From NCBI RefSeq assembly GCF_023091745.1, contig NC_068920.1:1178001-1242000 (forward strand): DNA of 64,000 nt. Reading direction: 5' to 3'. The position numbers were made by a program, and so were the translations under genes. The notes beneath the pieces were generated by a model that ran no database searches, was not told the DNA's origin, and saw only the letters and a program-made list of their open reading frames with translations. This DNA is from Budorcas taxicolor (lineage: Eukaryota > Chordata > Mammalia > Artiodactyla > Bovidae). Shown here piece by piece: positions 23,349-35,524 of the stretch (position 1 is the first letter of the stretch; each line of letters starts with the position of its first letter).

Positions 23349-24336
23349 GAATTCTTTCCCGACGATGCAGGGAAAGGATCCCTCACCTCGAGCTCCGAGG
23401 CGGAAACGGGTCTCCTCTGGAAGTGGGCGGGACCCTCGTGTTTCCTCTCGAGTGAAGACGGGTATGTCGGGGAACTTCTTGATTTGCACCAAGGGTGTGA
23501 AGGCCCCTTCCGAACTTCCAGAGGTGAGGTGTGATCAGCCTGGAGACGCCTCAGCGGAAATGGGACTCATCTCGCCTGGAGGAAAGAACCTCCTGGATTT
23601 TCTCGAGTTGCGGCAGGTCTTCTCGAGTTACGACGGGGACCTCAGGGACCCGCTCTGGTGGCCTCAGGAAAGGCCAGTCCCCAAGGTAGTTGCTAGGGGC
23701 CCTCTCGGGATTCCTCTCCCGTCCATGCCGGGGCCTAAATCCATTTGTGGAATCGTGGGCCGGAACCTGAGGATTCCTCTACAGTGTTGCCATGTATCTT
23801 GGGGTGCCTCTGAGTCTCCCCAGGGGGAGTCAGGCCTCGTCTCGAGTGGGGGCAGACACGTGGGCTTTCCTCCCGAGCTGGAGCAGTAGTGTCACGCTTC
23901 CTGTCACGTGAATCAAGGGATCTGTGGCTTTCCCTCGAGGCTGTCCCACGAGGCTATCCCACAGGGCTGTGCCACGTGCCACCTTGGTGTGAGTCTATCC
24001 GTGGCGTAAAAGGCAAGCCGGTAAACGGAAAAGAGGTTCCTCTGGAATGTACTGAAACATCTGGGCGACTCTTGGAGTGGTGGCACGGCCCTGGAGTTCC
24101 TCTCACCGTTTCTGTTGAGAGGGCCTCCTCTTTAGATGCGACGGGAACGCCGGGATCTCTTTCCCGACGAAGCAGGGAAAGGATCCCTCATCTCGAGCTA
24201 CGTCGCGGAAACGGGGCTTCCTGGATGTGGGCGGGACACTCGTGTTTCCTCTCGAGTGGAGACGGGTATGTCGGGGAACTTCTTGAGTTGCACCAAGGGT
24301 GGGAAAGACCCTCTCGACGTTCCAGAGGTGACGTGT
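22717..24336. repeat. Two-monomer repeat, dispersed copy C
   Basis: The same dimer 15,484 bp downstream of copy A, with more substitutions (CCTGGAGACGCC, GGGACTC) and three homopolymer gains. Confidence 0.88.
23349..24153. repeat. Satellite monomer 28
   Basis: 805 bp, GAATTC, three 13-mers. Third copy of monomer 9. Extra G bases near 23757 and 23825. Confidence 0.9.
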
Positions 24337-24954
24337 GATTAGCCCCGAGAAGCCTCTGCGGAAATGGGCCTCATCTCGCCTGCAGGGGAGAACCTCCTGG
24401 ATATTCTCGAGTTGCGGCAGGTCTTCTCGAGTTACGACGGGGACCTCAGGGACCCGCTCTGGTGGCCTCAGGAAAGGCCAGGCCCCATGCGTGTTGCTAG
24501 GGCCATCTCGGGATTCCTCTGCCGTCCATGCCGGGGCCTAAGACCCTGTGTGGAGTTTGGGCGGGAACCTGAGGATTCCTCTCCAGTGTTGCCATGGATC
24601 TTGGGGTGCTTCTGAGTCTCCCCAGGGGACTCAGGATTCGTCTCGTCTGGGGGCATGCACGTGCGCTTTCCTCCCGAGCTGCAGCAGTAGTGTCACGCTT
24701 CCTGTCACGTGGATCAAGGGATCTGTGGCTTTCCCTCGAGGCTTTCCCACGACGCTTTCCCACAGGGCTGTGCCAAGTGCCACCTTGGTGTGATTCGATC
24801 CTCGGCGTGAAAGACGAGCCGGTGAAGGGAAAAGAGGTTCCTCTGGAATGGACTGAGACATCTGGGGGACTCTTGGAATGGTGGCACGACCCTGGAGTTC
24901 CTCTCGCCGATCCTGTTGAGAGGGCCTCCTCTTGAGATGCGACGGGAACGCCGG
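24154..24954. repeat. Satellite monomer 29 (GATCTC start, hybrid)
   Basis: 801 bp, GATCTC, three 13-mers. Begins like monomers 10/12, then changes after about 24,340 to a type with GTGTGGAGTTTGGGC. That type recurs near 31.0, 33.4 and 35.1 kb. Confidence 0.9.
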
Positions 24955-25782
24955 GAACTCTTTCCCGACGAAGCAGGGAAAGGATCCCTCACCTCGAGCT
25001 ACGAGGCGGAAACGGGGCGCCTCTGGATGTGGGCGGGACCCTCGTGTTTCCTCTCGAGTGGAGACGGGTATGTCGGGGAACTTCTTGAGTTGCACCAAGG
25101 GTGTGAAGACCCTTTCGACGTTCCAGAGGTGAGGTGTGATTAGCCCCGAGAAGCCTCTGCGGAAATGGGCCTCCTCTCGCTTGTAGGGGAGAACCGGCTG
25201 GATTTTCTCGAGTTGCGGCAGGTCTTCTCGAGTTACGACGGGGACCTCAGGGACCCGCTCTGGTGGCATCAGGAAGGGCCAGTCTCCATGCGAGTTGCTA
25301 GGGGCCATCTCGGGATACCTGTCCCGTCGATGCTGGGGCCTAAGGCATTGTGTGGAGTCGGGGCCGGAACCTGAGGATTCCTCTCCAGTGTTGACATGGA
25401 TCTTGGGGTGCCTTTGAGTCTCCTCAGGGGAGTCAGGCTTCATCTCGTGTAGGGGCATGCACGTGCGATTTTCTCCCGAGCTGCAGCAGTAGGGTCACGC
25501 TTCCTGTCACGTGGATCAAGGGATCTGTGGCTTTCCCTCGAGGCTTTCCCTCGAGGCTTTCCCACGAGGCTTTCCCACGAGGCTTTCCCACCAGGCTGTG
25601 CCAAGTGCCACCTTGGTGTCCGTCGATCCTCGGCGTGAAAGACGAGCCGGTGAAGGGAAAAGAGGTTCCTCTGGCATGGACTGAGACATCTGGGGGACTC
25701 ATGGAATGGTGGCACGACCCTGGAGTTCCTCTCGCCGTTCCTCTTGAGAGGGCCTCCTCTTGAGATGCGACGGGATCGCCGG
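24955..25782. repeat. Satellite monomer 30 (five-copy type)
   Basis: 828 bp, GAACTC, five 13-mers. Carries the linked five-copy subfamily markers. Confidence 0.9.
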
Positions 25783-26598
25783 GAATTCTTTCCCGACGAA
25801 GCAGGGAAAGGATCCCTCACCTCGAGCTACGAGGCGGAAACGGGGCTCCTCTGGATGTGGGCGGGACCCACGTGTTTCCTCCCGATCGGAGAAGGGTATT
25901 TCGGGGAACTTCTTGAGTTGCACCAAGGGTGTGAAGGACCCTTTCGACGTTCCAGAGGTGAGGTGTGATTAGCCCCGAGAAGCCTCTGCGGAAATGGGCC
26001 TCATCTCGCCTGCAGGGGAGAACCTCCTGGATATTCTCGAGTTGCAGCAGGTCTTCTCGAGTTACGACGGGGACCTCAGGGACCCGCTCTGGTGGCCTCA
26101 GGAAGGGCCAGTCCCCATGCGAGTTGCTAGGGGCCATCTCGGGATTCCTCTCCCATTGATGCCGGGGCCTAAGACCTTGTGTGGAGTCGGGGCGGGAACC
26201 TGAGGATTCCTCTCCAGTGTTGACATGGATCTTGGGGTGCCTCTCAGTCTCCCCAGGGGAGTCAGGCCTCGTCTCGAGTGGGGGCATGCACGTGCACTTC
26301 CTTCCCGAGCTGCAGCAGCAGGTTCACGCTTCCTGTCACGTGGATCAAGGGATCTGAGTCTTTCTCTCGATGCTTTCCCTCAAGGCTTTCCCACGAGGCT
26401 TTCCCACAGGGCTGTGCCAAGTGCCACCTTGGTGTGAGTCGATCCTCGGCGTGAAAGACGAGCCGGTGAAGGGAAAAGAGGTTCCTCTGGAATGGACTGA
26501 GACATCTGGGGGCCTCTTGGAACGGTGGCAGGACCCTGGAGTTCCTCTCGCCGTTCCTGTTGAGAGGGCCTCGTCTTGAGATGCGACGGGAACGCCGG
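25783..26598. repeat. Satellite monomer 31
   Basis: 816 bp, GAATTC, four 13-mers. Long-range copy of monomer 14. Confidence 0.9.
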
Positions 26599-27414
26599 GA
26601 ATTCTTTCCCGACGAAGCAGGGAAAGGATCCCTCACCTCGAGCTACGAGGCGGAAACGGGGCTGCTCTGGATGTGGGCAGGACCCTCGTGTTTCCTCTCG
26701 AGTGGACACGGGTATGTCGGGGAACTTCTTGAGTTGCACCAAGGGTGGGAAAGACCCTCTCGACGTTCCAGAGGTGACGTGTGATTAGCCCCGAGAAGCC
26801 TCTGCGGAAATGGGCCTCATCTCGCCTGCAGGGGAGAACCTCCTGGATATTCTCGAATTGCGGCAGGTCTTCTGGAGTTACGACGGGGACCTCAGGGACC
26901 CGCTCTGGTGGCCTCAGGAAGGGCCAGTCCCCATGCGAGTTGCTAGTGGCCCTCTTGGGATACCACTCCAGTCTATGCCGGGGCCTAAGACCTTGTGTGG
27001 AGTCGGGGCCGGAACCTGAGGATTCCTCTCCTGTGTTGACATGGATTTTGGGGTGCCTCTGAGTCTCCCCAGGCGAGTCAGGCCTAGTCTCGAGTGGGGG
27101 CATGCACGTGCGCTTCCCTCCCGAGCTGCAGCAGTAGGGTCACGCTTCGTGTCACGTGGATCAAGGGATCTGAGGCTTTCCCTCGAGGCTTTCCCTCGAG
27201 GCTTTCCCACGAGGCTTTCCCACAGTGCTGTGCCAAGTGCCACCTTGGTGTGAGTCGATCCTCGGCGTGAAAGACGAGCCGGTGAAGGGAAAAGAGGTTC
27301 CTCTGGAATGGACTGAGACATCTGGGGGACTCTTGGAATGGTGACACGACCCTGGAGTTCCTCTCGACTTTCCTGTTGATAGGGCCTCCTCTTGAGATGC
27401 GACGGGAACGCCGG
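26599..27414. repeat. Satellite monomer 32
   Basis: 816 bp, GAATTC, four 13-mers. Long-range copy of monomer 15. Confidence 0.9.
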
Positions 27415-28228
27415 GAATTCTTTCCCGAAAAGCAGGGAAAGGATCCCTCACCTCGAGCTACGAGGCGGAAACGGGGCTCCTCTGGATGTGGGCGGACCCT
27501 CTGGTTTCCTCTCGAGTGGAGACGGGTATGTCGGGGAACTTCTTGAGTTGCCCCAAGGTTGGGAAGGACCCTTTCGACGTTCCAGAGGTGAGGTGTGATT
27601 AGCCCCGAGAAGCCTCTGCGGAAATGGGCCTCCTCTCGCCTGTAGGGGAGATCCGGCTGGATTTTCTCGAGTTGCGGCAGGTCTTCTCGAGTTACGACGG
27701 GGACCTCAGGGACCCGCTCTGGTGGCCTCAGGAAGGGCCAGTCCCCATGCAAGTTGCTAGGGGCCATCTCGGGATTCCTCTCCCGTCGATGCCGGGGCCT
27801 AAGACCTTGTGTGGAGTCGGGGCACGAAACTGAGGATTCCTCTCCAGTGTTGCCATGGATCTTGGGGTGCCTCTCAGTCTCCCCAGGGGAGTCAGGCCTC
27901 GTCTCGAGTGGGGGCATGCACGTGCGTTTCCCTCCCGAGCTGCAGCAGTAGGGTCACGCTTCCAGTCACGTGGATCAATGGATCTGTGGCTTTCCCTCGA
28001 GGCTTTCCCTCGAGGCTTTCCCACGAGGCTTTCCCACAGGGCTGTGCCAAGTGCCACCTTGGTGTGAGTCGATCCTCGGCGTGAAAGACGAGCCGGTGAA
28101 GGGAAAACATGTTCCTCTGGAATGGACTGCGACATCTGGGGGACTCTTGGAATGGTGGCACGACCCTGGAGTTCCTCTCGCCGTTCCTGTTGAGAGGGCC
28201 TCCTCTTGAGATGCGACGGGAACGCCGG
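27415..28228. repeat. Satellite monomer 33
   Basis: 814 bp, GAATTC, four 13-mers. One base lost in the loop of the EcoRI-proximal hairpin (CCCGAAAAGCAGGG). Confidence 0.9.
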
Positions 28229-29043
28229 GAATTCTTTCCCGAAGAAGCAGGGTAAGGATCCCTCACCTCGAGCTACGAGGCGGAAACGGGGCTCCTCTGG
28301 ATGTGGGCGGGAACCTCGTGATTCCTCTCGATCGGAGAAGGGTATGTCGGGGAACTTCTTGAGTTGCACCAAGGGTGTGAAGGACCCTTTCGACGTTCCA
28401 GAGGTGAGGTGTGATTAGCCCCAAGAAGCCTCTGCGGAAAGGGGCTCATCTCGCCTGCAGGGGAGAACCTCCTGGATATTCACGAGTTGCGGCAGGTCTT
28501 CTCGAGTTACGACGGGGACCTCAGGGACCCGCTCTGGTGGCCTCAGGAAGGTCCAGTCCCCATGCGAGTTGCTAGTGGCCCTCATGGGATACCACTCCAG
28601 TCTATGCCGGGGCTTAAGACCTTGTGTGGAGTCGGGGCCGGAACCTGAGGATTCCTCTCCAGTGTTGCCATGGATCTTGGGGTGCCTCTCAGTCTCCCCA
28701 GGGGAGTCAGGCCTCGTCTCGAGTGGGGGCATGCACGTGCGCTTCCCTCCCGAGCTGCAGCAGTAGGGTCACGCTTCGTGTCACGTGGATCAAGGGATCT
28801 GTGGCTTTCCCTCGAGACTTTCCCTCGAGGCTTTCCCACGAGGCTTTCCCACAGTGCTGTGCCAAGTGCCACCTTGGTGTGAGTCGATCCTCGGGGTGAA
28901 AGACGAGCCGGTGAAGGGAAAAGAGGTTCCTCTGGAATGGACTGAGACATCTGGGGGACTCTTGGAATGGTGACACGACCCTGGAGTTCCTCTCGAGTTT
29001 CCGGTTGAGTGGGCCTCCTCTTGAGATGCGACGGGAACGCCGG
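28229..29043. repeat. Satellite monomer 34
   Basis: 815 bp, GAATTC, four 13-mers. GGGTAAGG breaks one hairpin arm. PvuI variant near 28329. Confidence 0.9.
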
Positions 29044-29846
29044 GAATTCTTTCCCGACGAAGCAGGGAAAGGATCCCTCACCTCGAGCTACGAGGCGGAA
29101 ACGGGGCTCCTCTGGATGTGGGCGGGACCCTCGTGTTTCCTCTCGAGTGGAGACGGGTATGTCGGGGAACTTCTTGAGTTGCACCAAGGGTGGGAAAGAC
29201 CCTCTCGACGTTCCAGAGGTGACGTGTGATTAGCCCCGAGAAGCCTCTGTGGAAATGGGCCTCATCTCGCCTGCAGGGGAGAACCTCCTGGATATTCTCG
29301 AGTTGCGGCAGGTCTTCTGGAGTTACGACGGGGACCTCAGGGACCCGCTCTGGTGGCCTCAGGAAGGGCCAGTCCCCATGCGAGTTGCTAGTGGCCCTCT
29401 TGGGATACCACTCCAGTCTATGCCGGGGCCTAAGACCTGGTGTGGAGTCGGGGCCGGAACCTGAGGATTCCTCTCCAGTGTTGCCATGGATCTTGGGGTG
29501 CTTCTGAGTCTCCCCAGGGGACTCAGGATTCGTCTCGTCTGGGGGCATGCACGTGCGCTTTCCTCCCGAGCTGCAGCAGTACTGTCACGCTTCCTGTCAC
29601 GTGGATCAAGGGATCTGTGGCTTTCCCTCTAGGCTTTCCCACGACGCTTTCCCACAGGGCTGTGCCAAGTGCCACCTTGGTGTGAGTCGATCCTCGGCGT
29701 GAAAGACGAGCCGGTGAAGGGAAAAGAGGTTCCTCTGGAATGGACTGAGACATCTGGGGGACTCTTGGAATGGTGGCACGACCCTGGAGTTCCTCTCGCC
29801 GTTCCTGTTGAGAGGGCCTCCTCTTGAGATGCGACGGGAACGCCGG
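29044..29846. repeat. Satellite monomer 35
   Basis: 803 bp, GAATTC, three 13-mers, the first being CTTTCCCTCTAGG. Confidence 0.9.
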
Positions 29847-30661
29847 GAATTCTTTCCCGACGAAGCAGGGAAAGGATCCCTCACCTCGAGCTACGAGGCG
29901 GAAACGGGGCTCCTCTGGATGTGGGCGGGACCCTCGTGTTTCCTCTCGAGTGGACACGGGTATGTCGGGGAACTTCTTGAGTTGCACCAAGGGTGGGAAA
30001 GACCCTCTCGACGTTCCAGAGGTGACGTGTGATTAGTCCCGAGAAGCCTCTGCGGAAATGGGCCTCATCTCGCCTGCAGGGGAGAACCTCCTGGATATTC
30101 TCGAGTTGCGGCAGGTCTTCTCGAGTTACGACGGGGACCTCAGGGACCCGCTCTGGTGGCCTCAGGAAGGGCCAGTCCCCATGCGAGTTGCTAGGGGCCA
30201 TCTCGGGATTCCTCTCCCGTCGATGCCGGGGCCTAAGACCTTGTGTGGAGTCGGGGCCCGAAACTGAGGATTCCTCTCCAGTGTTGACATGGATCTTGGG
30301 GTGCCTCTCAGTCTCCCCAGGTGAGTCAGGCCTCGTCTCGAGTGGGGGCATTCACGTGCGCTTCCCTCCCGAGCTGCAGCAGTAGGGTCACGCTTCCTGT
30401 CACGTGGATCAAGGGATCTGTGGCTTTCCCTCGAGGCTTTCCCTCGAGGCTTTCCCACGAGGCTTTCCATAGGGCTGTGCCACGTGCCACCTTGGTGTGA
30501 GTCGATCCTCGGCGTGAAAGACGAGCCGGTGAAGGGAAAAGAGGTTCCTCTGGAATGGACTGAGACAACTGGGGGACTCTTGGAATGGTGGCACGACCCT
30601 GGATTTCCTCTCGCCGTTCCTGTTGAGAGGGCCTCCTCTTGAGATGCGACGGGAACGCCGG
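29847..30661. repeat. Satellite monomer 36
   Basis: 815 bp, GAATTC, four 13-mers, the last one shortened to 12 bp (CTTTCCATAGGG). Confidence 0.9.
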
Positions 30662-31474
30662 GAATTCTTTCCCGACGAAGCAGGGAAAGGATCCCTCACC
30701 TCGAGCTACGAGGCGGAAACGGGGCTCCTCTGGATGTGGGCGGGACCCTCGTGTTTCCTCTCGAGTGGAGACGGGTATGTCGGGGAACTTCTTGAGTTGC
30801 ACCAAGGGTGGGAACGACCCTTTCGACGTTCCAGAGGTGACGTGTGATTAGCCCCGAGAAGCCTCTGCGGAAATGGGCCTCATCTCGCCTGCAGGGGAGA
30901 ACCTCCTGGATATTCTCGAGTTGCGGCAGGTCTTCTCAAGTTACGACGGGGACCTCAGGGACCCGCTCTGGTGGCCTCAGGAAAGGCCAGGCCCCATGCG
31001 TGTTGCTAGGGCCATCTCGGGATTCCTCTGCCGTCCATGCCGGGGCCTAAGACCCTGTGTGGAGTTTGGGCGGGAACCTGAGGATTCCTCTCCAGTGTTG
31101 CCATGGATCTTGGGGTGCTTCTGAGTCTCCCCAGGGGACTCAGGATTCGTCTCGTCTGGGGGCATGCACGTGCGCTTTCCTCCCGAGCTGCAGCAGTAGT
31201 GTCACGCTTCCTGTCACGTGGATCAAGGATCTGTGGCTTTCCCTCGAGGCTTTCCTCGAGGCTTTCCCACGAGGCTTTCCCATAGGGCTGTGCCACGTGC
31301 CACCTAGGTGTGAGTCGATCCTCGGCGTGAAAGACGAGCAGGTGAAGGGAAAAGAGGTTCCTCTGGAATGGACTGAGACATCTGCGGGACTCTTGGAATG
31401 GCGAAACGACCCTGGAGTTCCTCTCTCCGTTCCTGTTGAGAGGGCCTCTTCTTGAGTTGCGACGGGAACGCCGG
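30662..31474. repeat. Satellite monomer 37
   Basis: 813 bp, GAATTC, four 13-mers, one shortened to 12 bp. ATCAAGGATCT has lost a G near 31229. Confidence 0.9.
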
Positions 31475-32289
31475 GAATTCTTTCCCGATGAAGCAGGGAA
31501 AGGATCCCTCACCTCGAGCTACGAGGCGGAAACGGGGCTCCTCTGGATGTGGGCGGACACTCAGGTTTCCTCTCGAGTGGAGACGGGTATGTCGGGGAAC
31601 TTCTTGAGTTGCCCCAAGGGTGGGAAGGAACCTTTTGTCATTCCAGAGGTGAGTTGTGATTAGCCCCGAGGAGCCTCTGCGGAAATGGGCCTCATCTCGC
31701 CTGCAGGGGAGAACCTCCTGGATATTCTCGAGTTGCGGCAGGTCTTCTCGAGTTACGACGGGGACCACAGGGACCCGCTCTGGTGGCCTCAGGAAGGGCC
31801 AGTCCCCATGCGAGTTGCTAGTGGCCCTCTTGGGATACCACTCCAGTCTATGCCGGGGTCTAAGACCTTGTGTGGAGTCGGGGCCCGAAACTGAGGATTC
31901 CTCTCCAGTGTTGACATGGATCTTGGGGTGCCTCTCAGTCTCTCCAGGGGAGTCAGGCCTCGTCTCGAGTGGGGGCATGCACGTGCGCTTCCCTCCCGAG
32001 CTGCAGCAGTAGGGTCACGCTTCCTGTCACGTGGATCAATGGATCTGTGTCTATCCCTCGAGGCTTTCCCTCGAGGCTTTCCCACGAGGCTTTCCCACAG
32101 GGCTTTGCCAAGTGCCACCTTGGTGTGAGTCGATCCTCGGCATGAAAGACGAGCCGGTGAAGGGAAAAGAGGTTCCTCTGGAATGGACTGAGACCTCTGG
32201 GGGACTCTTGGAATGGTGGCACGAGCCTGGATTTCCTCTCGCCGTTCCTGTTGAGAGGGCCTCCTCTTGAGATGCGACGGGAACGCCGG
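31475..32289. repeat. Satellite monomer 38
   Basis: 815 bp, GAATTC, four 13-mers. First half repeats in monomer 41 (offset 2,433). Confidence 0.9.
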
Positions 32290-33105
32290 GAATTCTTTCC
32301 CGACGAAGCAGGGAAAGGATCCCTCACCTCGAGCTACGAGGCGGAAACGGGGCTCCTCTGGATGTTGGCGGGTCCCTCGTGATTCCTCTCGATCGCAGAA
32401 GGGTATGTTGGGGAACTTCTTGAGTTGCACCAAGGGTGTGAAGGACCCTTTTGACGTTCCAGAGGTGAGGTGTGATTAGCCCCGAGAAGCCTCTGCGGAA
32501 ATGGGCCTCATCTCGCCTGCAGGGGAGAACCTCCTGGATATTCTCGAGTTGCGGCAGGTCTTCTCGAGTTACGACGGGGACCTCATGGACCCGCTCTGGT
32601 GGCCTCAGGAAGGGCCAGTCCCCATGCGAGTTGCTAGTGGCCATCTTGGGATACCACTCCAGTCTATGCCGGGGCCTAAGACCTTGTGTGGAGTCGGGGC
32701 CGGAACCTGAGGATTCCTCTCCAGTGTTGACATGGATTTTGGGGAGCCTCTGAGTCGCCCCAGGGGAGTCAGGCCTAGTCTCGAGTGGGGGCATGCACGT
32801 TCGCTTCCCTCCCGAGCTGCAGCAGTAGGGTCACGCTTCCTGTCACGTGGATCAAGGGATCTGTGGCTTTCCCTCGAGGCTTTCCCTCGAGGCTTTCCCA
32901 CGAGGCTTTCCCACAGGGCTGTGCCACGTGCCACCTTGGTGTGAGTCGATCCTCGGCGTGAAAGACGAGCCGGTGAAGGGAAAAGAGGTTCCTCTGGAAT
33001 GGACTGAGACAACTGGGGGACTCTTGGAATGGTGGCACGACCCTGGATTTCCTCTCGCCGTTCCTGTTGAGAGGGCCTCCTCTTGAGATGCGACGGGAAC
33101 GCCGG
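32290..33105. repeat. Satellite monomer 39
   Basis: 816 bp, GAATTC, four 13-mers. Variant GATGTTGGCGGGTCC shared with monomer 43 (offset 3,235). 3' half repeats in monomer 41 (offset 1,617). Confidence 0.9.
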
Positions 33106-33907
33106 GAATTCTTTCCCGACGAAGCAGGGAAAGGATCCCTCACCTCGAGCTACGAGGCGGAAACGGGGCTCCTCTGGATGTGGGCGGGACCCTCGTGTTT
33201 CCTCTCGAGTGGAGACGGGTATGTCGGGGAACATCTTGAGTTGCACCAAGGGTGGGAAAGACCCTTTCGACGTTCCAGAGGTGACGTGTGATTAGCCCCG
33301 AGAAGCCTCTGCGGAAATGGGCCTCATCTCGCCTGCAGGGGAGAACCTCCTGGATATTCTCGAGTTGCGGCAGGTCTTCTCGAGTTACGACGGGGACCTC
33401 AGGGACCCGCTCTGGTGGCCTCAGGAAAGGCCAGGCCCCATGCGTGTTGCTAGGGCCATCTCGGGATTCCTCTGCCGTCCATGCCGGGGCCTAAGACCCT
33501 GTGTGGAGTTTTTGCGGGAACCTGAGGATTCCTCTCCAGTGTTGCCATGGATCTTGGGGTGCTTCTGAGTCTCCCCAGGGGACTCAGGATTCGTCTCGTC
33601 TGGGGGCATGCACGTGCGCTTTCCTCCCGAGCTGCAGCAGTAGTGTCACGCTTCCTGTCACGTGGATCAAGGGATCTGTGGCTTTCCCTCGAGGCTTTCC
33701 CACGACGCTTTCCCACAGGGCTGTGCCAAGTGCCACCTAGGTGTGAGTCGATCCTCGGCGTGAAAGACGAGCAGGTGAAGGGAAAAGAGGTTCCTCTGGA
33801 ATGGACTGAGACATCTGCGGGACTCTTGGAATGGCGAAACGACCCTGGAGTTCCTCTCTCCGTTCCTGTTGAGAGGGCCTCTTCTTGAGTTGCGACGGGA
33901 ACGCCGG
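33106..33907. repeat. Satellite monomer 40
   Basis: 802 bp, GAATTC, three 13-mers. Paralogue of monomer 42 (offset 1,617). GTGTGGAGTTTTTGC is private to this copy. Confidence 0.9.
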
Positions 33908-34722
33908 GAATTCTTTCCCGATGAAGCAGGGAAAGGATCCCTCACCTCGAGCTACGAGGCGGAAACGGGGCTCCTCTGGATGTGGGCGGACACTCAGGTT
34001 TCCTCTCGAGTGGAGACGGGTATGTCGGGGAACTTCTTGAGTTGCCCCAAGGGTGGGAAGGAACCTTTTGTCATTCCAGAGGTGAGGTGTGATTAGCCCC
34101 GAGGAGCCTCTGCGGAAATGGGCCTCATCTCGCCTGCAGGGGAGAACCTCCTGGATATTCTCGAGTTGCGGCAGGTCTTCTCGAGTTACGACGGGGACCT
34201 CAGGGACCCGCTCTGGTGGCCTCAGGAAGGGCCAGTCCCCATGCGAGTTGCTAGTGGCCATCTTGGGATACCACTCCAGTCTATGCCGGGGCCTAAGACC
34301 TTGTGTGGAGTCGGGGCCGGAACCTGAGGATTCCTCTCCAGTGTTGACATGGATTTTGGGGAGCCTCTGAGTCGCCCCAGGGGAGTCAGGCCTAGTCTCG
34401 AGTGGGGGCATGCACGTGCGCTTCCCTCCCGAGCTGCAGCAGTAGGGTCACGCTTCCTGTCACGTGGATCAAGGGATCTGTGGCTTTCCCTCGAGGCTTT
34501 CCCTCGAGGCTTTCCCACGAGGCTTTCCCACAGGGCTGTGCCACGTGCCACCTTGGTGTGAGTCGATCCTCGGCGTGAAAGACGAGCCGGTGAAGGGAAA
34601 AGAGGTTCCTCTGGAATGGACTGAGACAACTGGGGGACTCTTGGAATGGTGGCACGACCCTGGAGTTCCTCTCGCCGTTCCTGTTGAGAGGGCCTCCTCT
34701 TGAGATGCGACGGGAACGCCGG
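33908..34722. repeat. Satellite monomer 41 (hybrid)
   Basis: 815 bp, GAATTC, four 13-mers. Front like monomer 38, back like monomer 39. Confidence 0.9.
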
Positions 34723-35524
34723 GAATTCTTTCCCGACGAAGCAGGGAAAGGATCCCTCACCTCGAGCTACGAGGCGGAAATGGGTCTCCTCTGGATGTGG
34801 GCGGGACCCTCGTGTTTGCTCTCGAGTGGAGACGGGTATGTCGGGGAACATCTTGAGTTGCACCAAGGGTGGGAAAGACCCTTTCGACGTTCCAGAGGTG
34901 ACGTGTGATTAGCCCCGAGAAGCCTCTGCGGAAATGGGCCTCATCTCGCCTGCAGGGGAGAACCTCCTGGATATTCTCGAGTTGCGGCAGGTCTTCTCGA
35001 GTTACGACGGGGACCTCAGGGACCCGCTCTGGTGGCCTCAGGAAAGGCCAGGCCCCATGCGTGTTGCTAGGGCCATCTCGGGATTCCTCTGCCGTCCATG
35101 CCGGGGCCTAAGACCCTGTGTGGAGTTTGGGCGGGAACCTGAGGATTCCTCTCCAGTGTTGCCATGGATCTTGGGCTGCTTCTGAGTCTCTCCAGGGGAC
35201 TCAGGATTCGTCTCGTCTGGGGGCATGCACGTGCGCTTTCCTCCCGAGCTGCAGCAGTAGTGTCATGATTCCTGTCACGTGGATCAAGGGATCTGTGGCT
35301 TTCCCTCGAGGCTTTCCCACGACGCTTTCCCACAGGGCTGTGCCAAGTGCCACCTTGGTGTGATTCGATCCTCGGCGTGAAAGACGAGCCGGTGAAGGGA
35401 AAAGAGGTTCCTCTGGAATGGACTGAGACCTCTGGGGGACTCTTGGAATGGTGGCACGACCCTGGATTTCCTCTCGCCGTTCCTGTTGAGAGGGCCTCCT
35501 CTTGAGATGCGACGGGAATGCCGG
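34723..35524. repeat. Satellite monomer 42
   Basis: 802 bp, GAATTC, three 13-mers. Copy of monomer 40. Confidence 0.9.

Larger units (their letters stand above)
20200..24335. repeat. Long-range duplicate of 3,900-8,850 (one monomer shorter)
   Basis: Offset is about 16,300 bp up to about 21,525 and 15,484 bp from about 21,585. The difference of 816 bp is one whole monomer lost in this copy, or gained in the other. The switch lies inside monomer 25. Confidence 0.85.
25255..27720. repeat. Long-range duplicate of 11,400-13,870
   Basis: Three monomers align at offset ~13,852 bp, including the five-copy 13-mer array, CTTTCTCTCGATG and CACAGTGCTG. Confidence 0.85.

Noticed and set aside
22566..23492. 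308-codon minus-strand open frame, and the many 124-, 156- and 214-codon frames like it
   Set aside because: The same frames recur in every monomer on both strands and break with single-base and 13-bp changes. No domain, signal peptide or start context is visible. They are shadows of the repeat.
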